NCBI RefSeq assembly: GCF_016741935.1
Contig: NZ_JAERRG010000005.1
Location: 186,001-250,000, forward strand
DNA length: 64,000 bases
Reading direction: 5' to 3'
From: Streptomyces endocoffeicus
GTDB lineage: Bacteria > Actinomycetota > Actinomycetes > Streptomycetales > Streptomycetaceae
Position numbers and translations under genes: made by a program. Below the pieces are notes generated by a model. That model was not told the origin of the DNA. It saw only the letters and a list, made by a program, of their open reading frames with translations, and ran no database searches. This document shows positions 42,430 to 51,776 of the stretch, piece by piece. Each line of letters starts with the position of its first letter. The first letter of the stretch is position 1.

Positions 42430-44457
42430 ATGTCGGAGGCTGAGAAGACGCAGGGTTCGACTGGGCGCCTCCTCGCCGGGAGGTACCGGCTCGGGGAGAT
42501 TCTCGGTCAGGGCGGCATGGGCACGGTCTGGCGTGCGAGTGACCAGACCCTCGGCCGTACGGTCGCGGTCAAGGAGCTGCGCTTCCCGTCCAGCGTGGAG
42601 GAGGACGAGAAGAGACGGCTCATCACCCGTACGCTGCGCGAGGCGAAGGCGATCGCCCGGATCCGCAGCAACGGCGCCGTCACCGTCTACGACGTGGTCG
42701 ACGAGGACGACCGCCCGTGGATCGTCATGGAGCTCATCGAGGGCCGCTCCCTCGCCGACGCCGTCCGCGACGACGGCCCGCTGACCCCCAAGCGCGCCGC
42801 CGAGGTCGGGCTCGCCGTCCTCGATGTGCTGCGCGCCGCCCACCAGGCGGGCATCCTGCACCGCGATGTGAAGCCCTCCAACGTGCTGATCTCGGACGAC
42901 GGCCGGGTCGTCCTCACCGACTTCGGCATCGCCCAGGTCGAGGGCGACCCGTCGGTGACCTCGACCGGCATGCTCGTCGGCGCGCCCTCCTACATCTCCC
43001 CGGAGCGGGCCCGCGGCCACAAGCCGGGCCCACCGGCCGACCTGTGGTCGCTGGGCGGGCTGCTGTACGCGGCGGTGGAGGGCGTGCCGCCGTACGACAA
43101 GAGCACGGCCATAGCGACCCTGACGGCCGTGATGACCGAGCCGGTGGAGCCGCCGAAGAACGCGGGCCCGCTGGAGGAGGTCATCTACGGCCTGCTCATG
43201 AAGGACCCGGACCGGCGGCTCGACGACGCCGGGGCGCGGGCGCTGCTGGAGCACGTGGTGAACGGGCCCGAGGTGACCAAGGCCCCCGCCGACGCGACCC
43301 GCACGATGAGCCTGCCGCCCGCCCCGTCGAAGGAGGACGAGGCCGCCGCCGAGGCCAAGGAGACGGGCGTCGCGGAGCGCAGGCGCGGCGCGCTGAAGTC
43401 GGTGCGCAACGCGGCTGCCGCCGCGACCGCGAAGAAGACGGCGGCGAAGAAGACGTCCGTGAAGAAGGCGGGGGACGAGAGCGAGGCGGAGTCGGCGTCG
43501 GAGCCGAAGCCGGCGTCGGGCGCGAAGTCCGGGGCCGCGGGCACCGGGTCGGCGGGCACCGGGTCGGCGGGCTCCGCGTCGGACGCCGCGACGCCCGAGG
43601 CCGCGCCCGCCCCGCGGCCTTCCCTGCCACCGCGCGCCTCGATCACCGATGTGGTCCCCAAGCGCACGCTGATCATCATCGCGGTGGTCGTGGTGCTCGC
43701 CATCGTGGCCACCGTGCTCGCCGTCGTCCTGAACGGCGGCGGGGACGGCGGCGACAACGCCAAGGGCTCCTCCGGCGACAAGTCCGCCTCCGCCGGGGCC
43801 TCGGGCGACTCCAAGGAGGACCAGGGCAAGGACACCGACAAGACCGGCCAGTCGGCGGGCGAGTCGCCGAAGGAGGGGGACTCCGGGGGCAAGCAGAGCG
43901 GTCAGCCGGATGCCTCCAAGGGTTCGGACGACAACTCGGGCAAGGGCGGCGGAAGCGGCGACAACAGCGGTAAGGGCAAGGGCGGCGGCGGTAAGGGCGG
44001 CCTGCCCGACGGCTACAAGACCGTCAAGAGCGCCGACTTCCCGTTCAGCATGGCCATGCCGGAGGGCTGGTCGGTCCACCCCGGGAGCTATTCCGGAAGC
44101 CGTAAGTATTACGGCGGGTCCAGCATTCCGCGTATTCAGATCGATTTCACCAACGCGCCCAAGTCTGACGCGGAGGCGGACTGGCGCAAGGGCGAGGAGA
44201 ACGCCCGCCGCACCATGTCCGGCTACAAGGGCCTCGGCATCAAGTCGGTGGACTGGCACGGCTATCCGACCGTCGCGGACTGGGAGTTCGAGCGGGACCA
44301 GGACGGCAAGCGGGTCCGGGCGCTCAACCGCGGCTTCAAGGCGGACGGCAGCCATGGCTTCGCCATACTGATCACCTGCGAGGCGAGCAAGTGGGACGAC
44401 AAGGAGTGCGCCACCCTGCGGCAGACCGCCTTCGACACGTTCAAGATTACGGACTGA
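42430..44457 (+). CDS. receptor serine/threonine protein kinase with extracytoplasmic domain
   Basis: 675 residues from ATG 42430. Kinase domain (residues ~15-285): GQGGMGTVW glycine loop, VAVKEL lysine, LHRDVKPSNVL catalytic loop, LTDFGIAQV magnesium loop and PSYISPERARG activation segment, all intact. A Lys/Ala/Ser-rich juxtamembrane linker (residues ~310-405), one membrane helix (TLIIIAVVVVLAIVATVLAV), a Ser/Gly/Asp/Lys-rich spacer, and a C-terminal extracytoplasmic domain (DFPFSMAMPEGWSVHPGSYS, residues ~530-675) follow. That last domain is related to the end of the next gene product, indicating a paired receptor system. Confidence 0.93.
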   Translation: MSEAEKTQGSTGRLLAGRYRLGEILGQGGMGTVWRASDQTLGRTVAVKELRFPSSVEEDEKRRLITRTLREAKAIARIRSNGAVTVYDVVDEDDRPWIVMELIEGRSLADAVRDDGPLTPKRAAEVGLAVLDVLRAAHQAGILHRDVKPSNVLISDDGRVVLTDFGIAQVEGDPSVTSTGMLVGAPSYISPERARGHKPGPPADLWSLGGLLYAAVEGVPPYDKSTAIATLTAVMTEPVEPPKNAGPLEEVIYGLLMKDPDRRLDDAGARALLEHVVNGPEVTKAPADATRTMSLPPAPSKEDEAAAEAKETGVAERRRGALKSVRNAAAAATAKKTAAKKTSVKKAGDESEAESASEPKPASGAKSGAAGTGSAGTGSAGSASDAATPEAAPAPRPSLPPRASITDVVPKRTLIIIAVVVVLAIVATVLAVVLNGGGDGGDNAKGSSGDKSASAGASGDSKEDQGKDTDKTGQSAGESPKEGDSGGKQSGQPDASKGSDDNSGKGGGSGDNSGKGKGGGGKGGLPDGYKTVKSADFPFSMAMPEGWSVHPGSYSGSRKYYGGSSIPRIQIDFTNAPKSDAEADWRKGEENARRTMSGYKGLGIKSVDWHGYPTVADWEFERDQDGKRVRALNRGFKADGSHGFAILITCEASKWDDKECATLRQTAFDTFKITD

Positions 44458-44614
44458 ACACTCCTGTCGGCGAAGCGTCGTTCGGGCACGTATCGTGAGA
44501 GGCCCTAGACTGTGCGCAGCCGCAGGAACCCGCCAAAACGACCATATTTGAAGGGTTTCAGGCTGCGCTGACCGCTGATGAGGGCGGCGTTGGTCGCGCG
44601 CTTGGGGAGGCGTC

Positions 44615-47600
44615 GTGGAGGAGTACGCGGGCCGGGTGCTGGCCGACCGCTATCGCCTGCCCCTGCCGCCCGCCGACGAGTACGAACTCGTCGAGACCCG
44701 CGCCTTCGACACCTACAGCGGACAGGAAGTCCATCTGCGGCAGATACCGCTGCCGGAGGTCGTCGACGCCGAAGTCGTGGGCGACGACGCACGGTGGGGC
44801 GGCGGTCCGTCGGGGCGGAACGGCACGTTCGCCGGTGCCGGGCGTACGGCCCGGGGCGGCGGTGACCCGGCCGTCCGGCGCGCCATCGCCGCGGCGACAT
44901 CCGCCGCGCAGATCCCCGACCATCCCCGCCTCGGCCAGGTCTTCCACGTCTTCGCGGAGGCCGGAAGCCTGTGGATCGTCAGCGAACTGGTCTCCGGCCG
45001 GCCGCTGGCCGCGCTGCTCGCGGAGGGCACGCTGTCCCCGCACCGCGCCGCCGAGATCACCAACGACATCCTTACGGCGCTGCGCGCCCTGCACGCCCAC
45101 GGCTGGGTCCACCGCAACATCACCGCCCGTACGGTGCTGTTGTGCGACGACGGGCGCGCGATGCTCACGGGGCTGGCGGCGGGTGCCGCGGAGGAGGCGC
45201 TGTGCGGCTACGACCCCGTTCCGGCGCCCGCGTCCTCGCCCTCCCCGGACGCCGTGTCCGCCTTTGAGGACGGACCGTCGGCCGACGCCCCGGCCTCCCT
45301 GCCGCCGGGCCCGGCGGCCTCCGGCGACCACCCGGATCCGGCCACGCAGGGTCCGGCCGCCCAGGGTTCGGCCGCCCAGGGCCCGGCCGATCGAGTTCAG
45401 GGCCCGGCCGAGCGAGGGGGCGAAGGGCGCGCCGCCATCCCCGGAGCCCGTACGGCCGAGGGCGGCGAGGCGCGGCCGCACGGCGGCCCGCGCTACCACG
45501 ACCAGGGCGCCGCGGGAGGCTTCCGGCCGCCGGGCCGCCCTTACGGTGGCCATGAACCGGCGGGCGAGGCACGGCCCGACGAACCCGCGGGCGCGGCCTG
45601 GCCCGGCGCCGACGGCCGGGAACACGGCGGCCAGGGCACATCGCCGGGCCTCCCCGAGCCACGGTCGCCGTACGGCGAGCACGGGGCGATCGAGGCGAGT
45701 TCGGGGCCCGGTGCGGGCGGTTCGGCGGGTCCGGGTGCGGGTGGCTCGGCGGGGCCCGGGGCAGACGGTCCGGCGGGTGCGGGCGCGGGTGCGAGTGCGA
45801 GTGCGAGTGCGGGCGTCGGTGGTCCGGTGAGGTCCCGCCCCGGTGGTCCGGTGTACCGGGATCAGATGACGTTCGGTTCGGGGGCCGGTGGGCCCATGGC
45901 GCCCTATCGGGACCAGGCGGCCGCCGGTGGACTCCCCGGGCCTCGGCGGGCGGGGCAGCCGGGACAGCCGGAGGACCGGGAGGGCGAACGGGGCGGCGCC
46001 GGTGCCGATGCGCCGAACGCGGCCGCGCGGGCGGCGCGGGCCAGCGCCATCGCAGCCTACGCGGCGGGCGCGCGAGCCGCCGCGCGGGCCAATGTCGACG
46101 CGGCCACCCGTTCCCCACACGCCCCCGAGCCCGCCCCGACGCCCGCCCTCGCCCCCGAGCCCGACCCGGAGCCGGTGACCGGCGGCGCCCGCTGGTCCGG
46201 CCGGCCGGAGGCCGCGGAGAACGCCCAACCGACCGCCTCCGAAGGCCCGTCCGCCTCCGAAGGCGGCTCCTGGGACTCTGGCGGAGCCACCGGCGGCGGC
46301 CCCGCCACCGCGCTCGCCGCCGAACGCGCCCGCCAGGCCCGTATCGTCGTGGTCGGCGCCGTCACCGAGCGATGGGCGCCCGAGCAGGCGGGCCCGGTCC
46401 ATGAGAACTGGCGGCTGGCGCCCCCGGTCGGCCCCGCCGCCGATCTGTGGGCGCTCGGCGTGCTCATGTTCCGCGCGGTGCAGGGCCATGCCCCGTACCC
46501 GGAGGAGAGCGCCGCCGAGCTGGTGCAGATGGTCTGCGGGGAGGCGCCCGCATACGCGGAGGAGTGCGGTCCGCTGCGCCCCGTCGTCGAGTCGCTGATG
46601 CGCCAGGACCCCACCGAGCGCCCGGACTTCGAGGAGCTGCGCGGCTGGCTGCGGTCCCTGATCCGGTCGGCGCCCGAGCCGGACGTCGGCATCAGCACGG
46701 TCACGGTGCCCTCGCTCGGCTCCGGTGGTGCCTCCGACCCCCGGCGGCTGCCGATCGTCCGCAGACGGGGCTGGCTGGTGCGCAGGGGCCGGGGCCGCCG
46801 CCCGGCCGCGGCGGCCGACGCGCCGGTGGGCCACGCACGGCACCGGCGGGACAAGCGCGAGAAGCGGGAGAGGAGCGAGCCCCGGGAGACCCGGCAGGCT
46901 CCTCCGGCGCCCCCCACCCAGCGCAAGCCGCGCAAACTGGGGCGGATGCTGCTCCTCCTGATCCTCCTGGGGCTGGCCGCCGCGGTGCTCTACGCGATGA
47001 TGTTCATGCCGCGCTCCAAGGACGACGGCGGCCAGGAGCGTACGGGCTCGGCCGGTACGCCCAGCGCGGCGCCGCACGACCCCGCGGGCGGCGACAAGGG
47101 CGATGGCGACAAGGGCGACGGCGACGAGGGGGAGGCCGGAAAGCCCGCCGACCCCGGCAACCCCGGTGACCAGGAGCCGCAGTCGACCGACCCGGCCGGG
47201 CTGGCGAAGGGCTTCGCGGTCCGTAAGGACCCCAAGGGCTTCAAGGTCGCCGTCCACGAGGACTGGACCCGCCGGGGCGAGAACGGCCGCGGCCAGATCC
47301 GCTACATCGGGGGCGACTTCGAGCTGGTGGTCGTGGCCGGGCGGGACAAGATGTCCGAGTTCGGCGGCGACCCGATGGCGTACCAGCAGGACCGCGAGGC
47401 CGAACTGTCCGCCTTCCGCGGCTCCTCCTGGGCCTCGTCCTCCGGGCTGCGGCGGATCGACGTCGGCCGTACGGCGATGGCGGAGGGCGCGTTCACCTGG
47501 CGCGACAGCAGCGGGCGGAATGTGTACGCGCGCAACCTCGCGATGCTGATCGACGGCCGCTACCACGTGGTCCTGGTCATCGGCCCGTCCGATGAGCGCC

Positions 47601-47659
47601 GGGCGGTCAACCAGTACTTCGACCAGGCCACGGCCACGTACAGCACCACCAACGGCTAG
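44615..47659 (+). CDS. large receptor pseudokinase with split kinase domain
   Basis: 1014 residues from GTG 44615 with GGGGAGG upstream. The N-lobe lacks the glycine loop and the ATP lysine (VHLRQIPL). The catalytic loop reads HRNITARTVLL (Asn for the catalytic Asp, residue ~167) and the DFG position reads LTGLAAG. After residue ~200 the domain is interrupted by ~380 residues of Gly/Ala/Pro/Ser low-complexity sequence with tandem repeats, then the C-lobe resumes (VGPAADLWALGVLMFRAVQG; DPTERPDFEELRGWLRSLI). A membrane helix (MLLLLILLGLAAAVLYAMMF) precedes an extracytoplasmic domain (DPKGFKVAVHEDWTRRGENG) related to that of the upstream kinase. It cannot phosphorylate by the normal mechanism; a scaffold or co-receptor role is inferred. 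Confidence 0.9.
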   Translation: MEEYAGRVLADRYRLPLPPADEYELVETRAFDTYSGQEVHLRQIPLPEVVDAEVVGDDARWGGGPSGRNGTFAGAGRTARGGGDPAVRRAIAAATSAAQIPDHPRLGQVFHVFAEAGSLWIVSELVSGRPLAALLAEGTLSPHRAAEITNDILTALRALHAHGWVHRNITARTVLLCDDGRAMLTGLAAGAAEEALCGYDPVPAPASSPSPDAVSAFEDGPSADAPASLPPGPAASGDHPDPATQGPAAQGSAAQGPADRVQGPAERGGEGRAAIPGARTAEGGEARPHGGPRYHDQGAAGGFRPPGRPYGGHEPAGEARPDEPAGAAWPGADGREHGGQGTSPGLPEPRSPYGEHGAIEASSGPGAGGSAGPGAGGSAGPGADGPAGAGAGASASASAGVGGPVRSRPGGPVYRDQMTFGSGAGGPMAPYRDQAAAGGLPGPRRAGQPGQPEDREGERGGAGADAPNAAARAARASAIAAYAAGARAAARANVDAATRSPHAPEPAPTPALAPEPDPEPVTGGARWSGRPEAAENAQPTASEGPSASEGGSWDSGGATGGGPATALAAERARQARIVVVGAVTERWAPEQAGPVHENWRLAPPVGPAADLWALGVLMFRAVQGHAPYPEESAAELVQMVCGEAPAYAEECGPLRPVVESLMRQDPTERPDFEELRGWLRSLIRSAPEPDVGISTVTVPSLGSGGASDPRRLPIVRRRGWLVRRGRGRRPAAAADAPVGHARHRRDKREKRERSEPRETRQAPPAPPTQRKPRKLGRMLLLLILLGLAAAVLYAMMFMPRSKDDGGQERTGSAGTPSAAPHDPAGGDKGDGDKGDGDEGEAGKPADPGNPGDQEPQSTDPAGLAKGFAVRKDPKGFKVAVHEDWTRRGENGRGQIRYIGGDFELVVVAGRDKMSEFGGDPMAYQQDREAELSAFRGSSWASSSGLRRIDVGRTAMAEGAFTWRDSSGRNVYARNLAMLIDGRYHVVLVIGPSDERRAVNQYFDQATATYSTTNG
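45330..45830 (+). repeat. in-frame low-complexity repeats inside the pseudokinase gene
   Basis: Short tandem units include CAGGGTTCGGCCGCC-type copies (45345-45400, AAQGS/AAQGP) and GGTTCGGCGGGTCCGGGTGC-type copies (45718-45780, GGSAGPGA), then GGGTGCGAGTGCGAGTGC 6-bp repeats (45786-45816, GASASASA). All preserve frame. Confidence 0.75.
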
Positions 47660-47734
47660 GGCTCCACGGGGTCTCCGCCGCCTTCCAGCCCCTCGGGAGT
47701 TTGGCCTTCCAGCCCCTCCGGCGATTGAGGAGCG

Positions 47735-47800
47735 GGGTCTGGGGCGGAGCCCCAGTTTCGGGAAGGGGCGGGGAGGGGAACAGCCCGCCGCAGGCGTACG
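47735..47800. repeat. dispersed repeat copy: GGGGCGGAGCCCC plus GGGAAGGGGCGGGGAGGGG module
   Basis: In the 156-bp convergent gap (47660-47815): CCTTCCAGCCCCT appears twice (47682, 47704), then GCGATTGAGGAGCGGGG, the palindrome CTGGGGCGGAGCCCCAG (47740-47756), and CGGGAAGGGGCGGGGAGGGG followed by AACAGCCCGCCGCAGGCG. The last part is the reverse complement of 3325-3367. The palindrome probably terminates transcription of both flanking genes. Confidence 0.8.
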
Positions 47801-47815
47801 CGTACCGCCGACCCC

Positions 47816-49363
47816 CTAGACGGCCCCGCCCGCGAACCGCTCCCGCAACTGGTACTTCAGCACCTTCCGCAGCGTCTCGTTCCGGGGCAGAGCGTCCACC
47901 ACCTCCAGCCGCTCCGGCAACTTGTGCACCGAAAGACCGGCCTCCCGCAGATACGACACGGCCCGGCCGAGCGTCAGTGCCTCCGCCCCGGCCGGCTGCT
48001 CCACGACGGCGCACACCAGCTCGCCCCGGTCCGGGTCGGGCAGGCCGATCACCGCCACATCGGCCACGTCCGGGTGCTGGTACAGCAGCTGCTCGATCTC
48101 CTTGGCCGAGATGTTCTCGCCCTTGCGGATGATGATGTCCTTGACGCGGCCGGTCAGCACCAGATGGCCGCTCTCCGTAAGGTGGCCGAGATCGCCGGTA
48201 AGGAAGAAGCCGTCCGCGTCGAACGCCTTACGGGTCTCGGCCTCGTCCAGGTATCCGGCGCAGACCGCCTCGCCGCGCAGCCGCACCTGACCGTCCACCA
48301 CCCGGATCTCCATCTCCTCGGGCGGCCGGCCCTCGGTGGTGGCGAGGTTGTCGTCCGTGTCGTCCGGCGCCCCCATGGTGATCATGGGGACTTCGGTCAT
48401 CCCGTAGCCGTGGGTGAGGGTGCAGCCCAGCTCCCGTACGACCTCGTAGTAGAGCTCGGGCGGCTTGGGCGCGCCGCCGCCCGCGAGGAGCCGCAGGGTG
48501 GGGATGAGCCGGCGCGAGGGGTCCTTGCGCTGCTCGGCCAGGAACATCGAGTAGAAGGCGGTGCTGCCGCCCGCGACCGTCACCCCGTGCCGCCGGTAGG
48601 CGGGCAGCGACTCCGGCAGCGAGAAGTGCTCGAGCAGCACGGCCGGGAAGCCGTACAGCAGCAGCATCACGGTGTAGTCGGGCCCCGCGACATGGGCGTA
48701 CGGGAAGGCCATGGATCCGACGTCGTCCGGGCCGAGCCGCAGCGCGTGGGCGAGGCAGGCACCGGCGGCGATGAGGCTGCGGTCGGTGTGCAGCACGCCC
48801 TTGGGGTCGGAGGTGGTGCCCGAGGTCCAGTAGATCCAGCGGACGGCCCGTCCGTCGGTGGGCGGTGGCGGCAGCCGCGCCGCCTTGGGGTCGGCCACCG
48901 GCAGCGTGTCGTACGCCTCGAAGACCATCGGCGGCTCCGGCAGTTCGGCGGCCAGACGGCGCGCCATCGCGGTGTGGTCGAAGCCGCGCCACCGGCCGGG
49001 TACGGCGAAGAACCGCGCCCCGGACGCGCGGAGCGCGAACCGCACCTCGCGGTCGCGGTAGTACGGGATGAGCGGCGTCTGCACGGCGCCGAGGCGGGCG
49101 AGCGCCATGGTCAGCACGACCGTCTCGATCCGGGTGGGCAGCTGCCAGGCGACCCGGCTGCCGGGGCGTATCCCCAGCCGGTACAGCCCGGCGGCGGTCC
49201 GCTCGGCGCGGGTGCGCAGGGCGCCGAAGGTCAGCCGCCGGTCATGGCGGGCGGAGGCGGCGGCCTGGAGCAGGACGGGGGCGTCGGGGGTGAGGGCGGC
49301 GCGGTGCTCGAGCAGTTCCCACAGCGTCGCCGAGCCGCCGAGCTCATGCGCGATGTCGGTCAT
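47816..49363 (-). CDS. AMP-dependent acyl-CoA synthetase/ligase
   Basis: 515 residues from ATG 49363 with GGGAGG upstream. P-loop WTSGTTSDPKGVLHT, A5-like GYGMTEVPM, A7/A8 FFLTGDLGHL with GRVKDIIIRKGENISAKEIE, and the adenylation lysine in RNETLRKVLKYQLRE are present. It resembles cyclohexanecarboxylate-CoA ligase-type enzymes, activating a medium-chain or cyclic acid for the dehydrogenases encoded next door. Divergent from the first acyl-CoA dehydrogenase gene, with two operator-like palindromes in the 147-bp gap. Confidence 0.92.
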   Translation of the reverse strand: MTDIAHELGGSATLWELLEHRAALTPDAPVLLQAAASARHDRRLTFGALRTRAERTAAGLYRLGIRPGSRVAWQLPTRIETVVLTMALARLGAVQTPLIPYYRDREVRFALRASGARFFAVPGRWRGFDHTAMARRLAAELPEPPMVFEAYDTLPVADPKAARLPPPPTDGRAVRWIYWTSGTTSDPKGVLHTDRSLIAAGACLAHALRLGPDDVGSMAFPYAHVAGPDYTVMLLLYGFPAVLLEHFSLPESLPAYRRHGVTVAGGSTAFYSMFLAEQRKDPSRRLIPTLRLLAGGGAPKPPELYYEVVRELGCTLTHGYGMTEVPMITMGAPDDTDDNLATTEGRPPEEMEIRVVDGQVRLRGEAVCAGYLDEAETRKAFDADGFFLTGDLGHLTESGHLVLTGRVKDIIIRKGENISAKEIEQLLYQHPDVADVAVIGLPDPDRGELVCAVVEQPAGAEALTLGRAVSYLREAGLSVHKLPERLEVVDALPRNETLRKVLKYQLRERFAGGAV

Positions 49364-49386
49364 CCCGGCCTCCCATGGGGCGGTAG

Positions 49387-49401
49387 CTGACGACCCATCA
49401 G
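49387..49401. promoter_or_regulatory. TetR-type palindromic operator, copy 1
   Basis: CTGACG-ACC-CATCAG, imperfect palindrome 24 bp upstream of the ligase gene start. Shares CTGACGNNNCATCAG with copy 2 at 49476-49492. Confidence 0.6.
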
Positions 49402-49475
49402 ATAGTGCTCGAAGCGTAAGGGCGTGTGCCTTGTCGGTCCAGGGGGTGCGGACTAGCCTGCGGAAGCCCACCTTG

Positions 49476-49492
49476 TCTGACGGATCATCAGA
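49476..49492. promoter_or_regulatory. TetR-type palindromic operator, copy 2
   Basis: TCTGACGGATCATCAGA immediately before the ribosome site (GGGAGG 49495-49500) of the acyl-CoA dehydrogenase gene. A third relative, TCTAACGGACCGTCAGA, is at 54038-54054. Confidence 0.65.
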
Positions 49493-49510
49493 AAGGGAGG
49501 TCGGCGACTG

Positions 49511-50674
49511 ATGGATCTCACCTGCACGGAGGACGAGGAGGACTTCCGGCACCGGCTGCGCGCCTGGCTCGCCGAGGTCCTGCCCAAGCTGCCGGACCGC
49601 CCGCACCCGGCCGACTGGCCCGGCCGCCGCGCCTATGACTGCGGCTGGCAGCGCATGCTCCACGACGCGGGCTACGCCGGGCTGCACTGGCCCGAGGATG
49701 CGGGCGGCCGGGGCGCGACGCCCACCCAGCATCTGATCTTCCTGGAGGAGACCGAGCGGGCCGGTGCGCCCTATGTGGGCGCGGGGTTCGTCGGACTGCT
49801 GCACGCGGGCCCCACCATCGCCGCCGAGGGCACCCCCGAACAGCGGGCGCGCTGGCTGCCGCCGATCCTGCGCGGGGACGAGGTCTGGTGCCAGGGGTTC
49901 TCCGAACCGGACGCCGGCTCCGACCTGGCGTCGCTGCGCACCCGGGCGGTACGGGACGGCGATGAGTACGTCATCAGCGGAAGCAAGATCTGGACCTCGC
50001 ACGCCGAGATCGCCGACTGGTGCGAACTATTGGTGCGCACCGCGCCGGTAAACGCCGACACGCCGAAGCACCGGGGCATCACCTGGCTCGCGATGCCGAT
50101 GGACGCGCCCGGGGTGACCGTGCGGCCGCTGCGGACCCTCGCCGGGACGGCGGAGTTCGCCGAGGTGTTCCTGGACGAGGTGCGGGTGCCGGTCGGCCAC
50201 CGGGTCGGGGAGGAGAACGACGGCTGGCGGGTGACCATGGTGACCCTCTCCTTCGAGCGCGGTACGGCCTTCGTGGGCGAGGTGGTCGCCTGCAGGCGGG
50301 TGCTGGAGGCGCTGGCCAGGACGGCGCGGGCCAACGGGCGCTGGGACGACGCGGTGCTGCGGCGCCGGCTGGGGCGGCTCGCGGCGGAGTGCGCGGCGCT
50401 GTGGCGGCTCACCCAGTGGAATGTGAGCGAGGCGCAGCGCACCGGCGGGGTGCCGGGCGTCGGCGGCTCGGTCTTCAAACTGCGCTTCTCGCAGGTGCGG
50501 CAGGAGCTGTACGACGCGGCCGCCGAGGTGCTGGGGCCGGACGCGCTGGACGCCGGTCAGGAGTGGGTCGCCGACCGGCTCTCCTCGCTCTCGTACACCA
50601 TCGCGGCGGGGACCTCGCAGATCCAGCGGAACATCGTGGCCGAGCGGATCCTCGGCCTGCCGAAGGGACGGTGA
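49511..50674 (+). CDS. acyl-CoA dehydrogenase, FadE26-like subunit
   Basis: 387 residues from ATG 49511. Acyl-CoA dehydrogenase signatures WCQGFSEPDAGSDLASLRTR, KIWTSHAEIADW and FAD contact TIAAGTSQIQRNIVAERILG are clear. It is followed after 7 bp by a shorter acyl-CoA dehydrogenase gene; such long/short pairs form alpha2beta2 heterotetramers in actinobacterial side-chain degradation (for example FadE26-FadE27 of mycobacteria), which is the likely arrangement here. Probably introduces the 2,3 double bond into the CoA ester made by the divergent ligase. Confidence 0.93.
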   Translation: MDLTCTEDEEDFRHRLRAWLAEVLPKLPDRPHPADWPGRRAYDCGWQRMLHDAGYAGLHWPEDAGGRGATPTQHLIFLEETERAGAPYVGAGFVGLLHAGPTIAAEGTPEQRARWLPPILRGDEVWCQGFSEPDAGSDLASLRTRAVRDGDEYVISGSKIWTSHAEIADWCELLVRTAPVNADTPKHRGITWLAMPMDAPGVTVRPLRTLAGTAEFAEVFLDEVRVPVGHRVGEENDGWRVTMVTLSFERGTAFVGEVVACRRVLEALARTARANGRWDDAVLRRRLGRLAAECAALWRLTQWNVSEAQRTGGVPGVGGSVFKLRFSQVRQELYDAAAEVLGPDALDAGQEWVADRLSSLSYTIAAGTSQIQRNIVAERILGLPKGR

Positions 50675-50681
50675 GCGGGGC

Positions 50682-51734
50682 GTGGACTTCCAGCTCACGG
50701 ACGACCAGCGGGCGCTGCGGACCGGGATGCGCGAGCTGCTGGAACGGCGCTTTCCGCGCACCCGGCTGCGGGCGGTGGTGGACGGGGGCGCGGTGCGGGG
50801 CGGAGGGCTGGACCGGGCGCTGTGGCGGGAGCTGGGCGCGGCGGGCCTCTTCGCGCTGCGGGTGGCGGAGTCGGCGGGCGGGGTGGGGCTGGGGCTGCCG
50901 GAGGTGGTGCTGGCCTTCGAGGAGGCGGGCCGTGCGCTGCTGCCGGGACCGCTGGTCGCGACGGAGTTGGCGGCGGGGCTTTCGGGATCTTTGGCGGCGG
51001 GTGCGGCCCAGGGCGAGACGGTGGTGACGGCGCTGGACGAGGGCGGTGCGCCGGTCGAGTATCTGGCCTCCGCCGATGTGGTGCTGGCTCTGGGGCCGAC
51101 GGCGGTCGAGGTGATTCCGGCGGAGGAGGTGGCACGTTCGGCGGAGCCGATACGCTCCGTCGACCCGGCCACCCCGCTGCACCGGACGACCCCGGGCCGG
51201 ACCCGGCTGGACCAGGCCGACCGGACGGGTCAGGCCGACCGGACGGGTCAGGCCGACCGGACGGGTCAGGCGGGGCCGGGGCGTTCGGGGCTCGCCGCCC
51301 GGCTGCGCCGCGAGGCGGCGCTGCTGACCGCGGCCCAACAGCTGGGCAGCGCCTCCCGTACGGTCGAGCTCGCGGTGAACCATGCCAAGCACCGCACCCA
51401 GTTCGGCCGGCCGATCGGCGCCTTCCAGGCCGTACAGCATCTGTGCGCCCAGATGCTGGTTCGTGCCGAATCAGCCAGAAGTGTGGTGTATGCCGCGGCG
51501 GTCACAGAAGACCCGGGTGACATCGCGGCCGCCAAGTTGCTCGCCGATGAGGCCGCTGTCCACAATGCCCGCGATTGTCTGCAAGTCCATGGCGGGATGG
51601 GCTTCACCTGGGAGGCGGATGTCCATCTCCATCTCAAGCGGGCCTGGGTGCGGGCAGGTCAGTGGCAGTCCGCGGCGGCGGCGGAGGAGGAACTGGCGGC
51701 CGGACTCGTGTCGACCGTTGAAACATGTTTGTAG
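50682..51734 (+). CDS. acyl-CoA dehydrogenase, short partner subunit with repeat insert
   Basis: 350 residues from GTG 50682. N-terminal domain VDFQLTDDQRALRTGMRELL, middle domain, and the C-terminal HAKHRTQFGRPIGAFQAVQH and LQVHGGMGFTWEADVHLHLK motifs characterise the FadE27-like partner, which carries the catalytic-region Glu (FTWE). At residues 180-197 an insertion of three DRTGQA units plus flanking LDQA/ADRT lies in the loop between the beta domain and the C-terminal helices. The gene directly follows the larger subunit and is likely co-translated. Confidence 0.92.
   Translation: MDFQLTDDQRALRTGMRELLERRFPRTRLRAVVDGGAVRGGGLDRALWRELGAAGLFALRVAESAGGVGLGLPEVVLAFEEAGRALLPGPLVATELAAGLSGSLAAGAAQGETVVTALDEGGAPVEYLASADVVLALGPTAVEVIPAEEVARSAEPIRSVDPATPLHRTTPGRTRLDQADRTGQADRTGQADRTGQAGPGRSGLAARLRREAALLTAAQQLGSASRTVELAVNHAKHRTQFGRPIGAFQAVQHLCAQMLVRAESARSVVYAAAVTEDPGDIAAAKLLADEAAVHNARDCLQVHGGMGFTWEADVHLHLKRAWVRAGQWQSAAAAEEELAAGLVSTVETCL
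51219..51272 (+). repeat. three identical 18-bp in-frame repeats in the short acyl-CoA dehydrogenase
   Basis: GACCGGACGGGTCAGGCC at 51219, 51237 and 51255 (DRTGQA). All three are identical at the DNA level, so the expansion is very recent. Confidence 0.92.
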
Positions 51735-51776
51735 CCGGGCTCGATGGATACGCCTGAATTGTTGGGATGTCGCATT

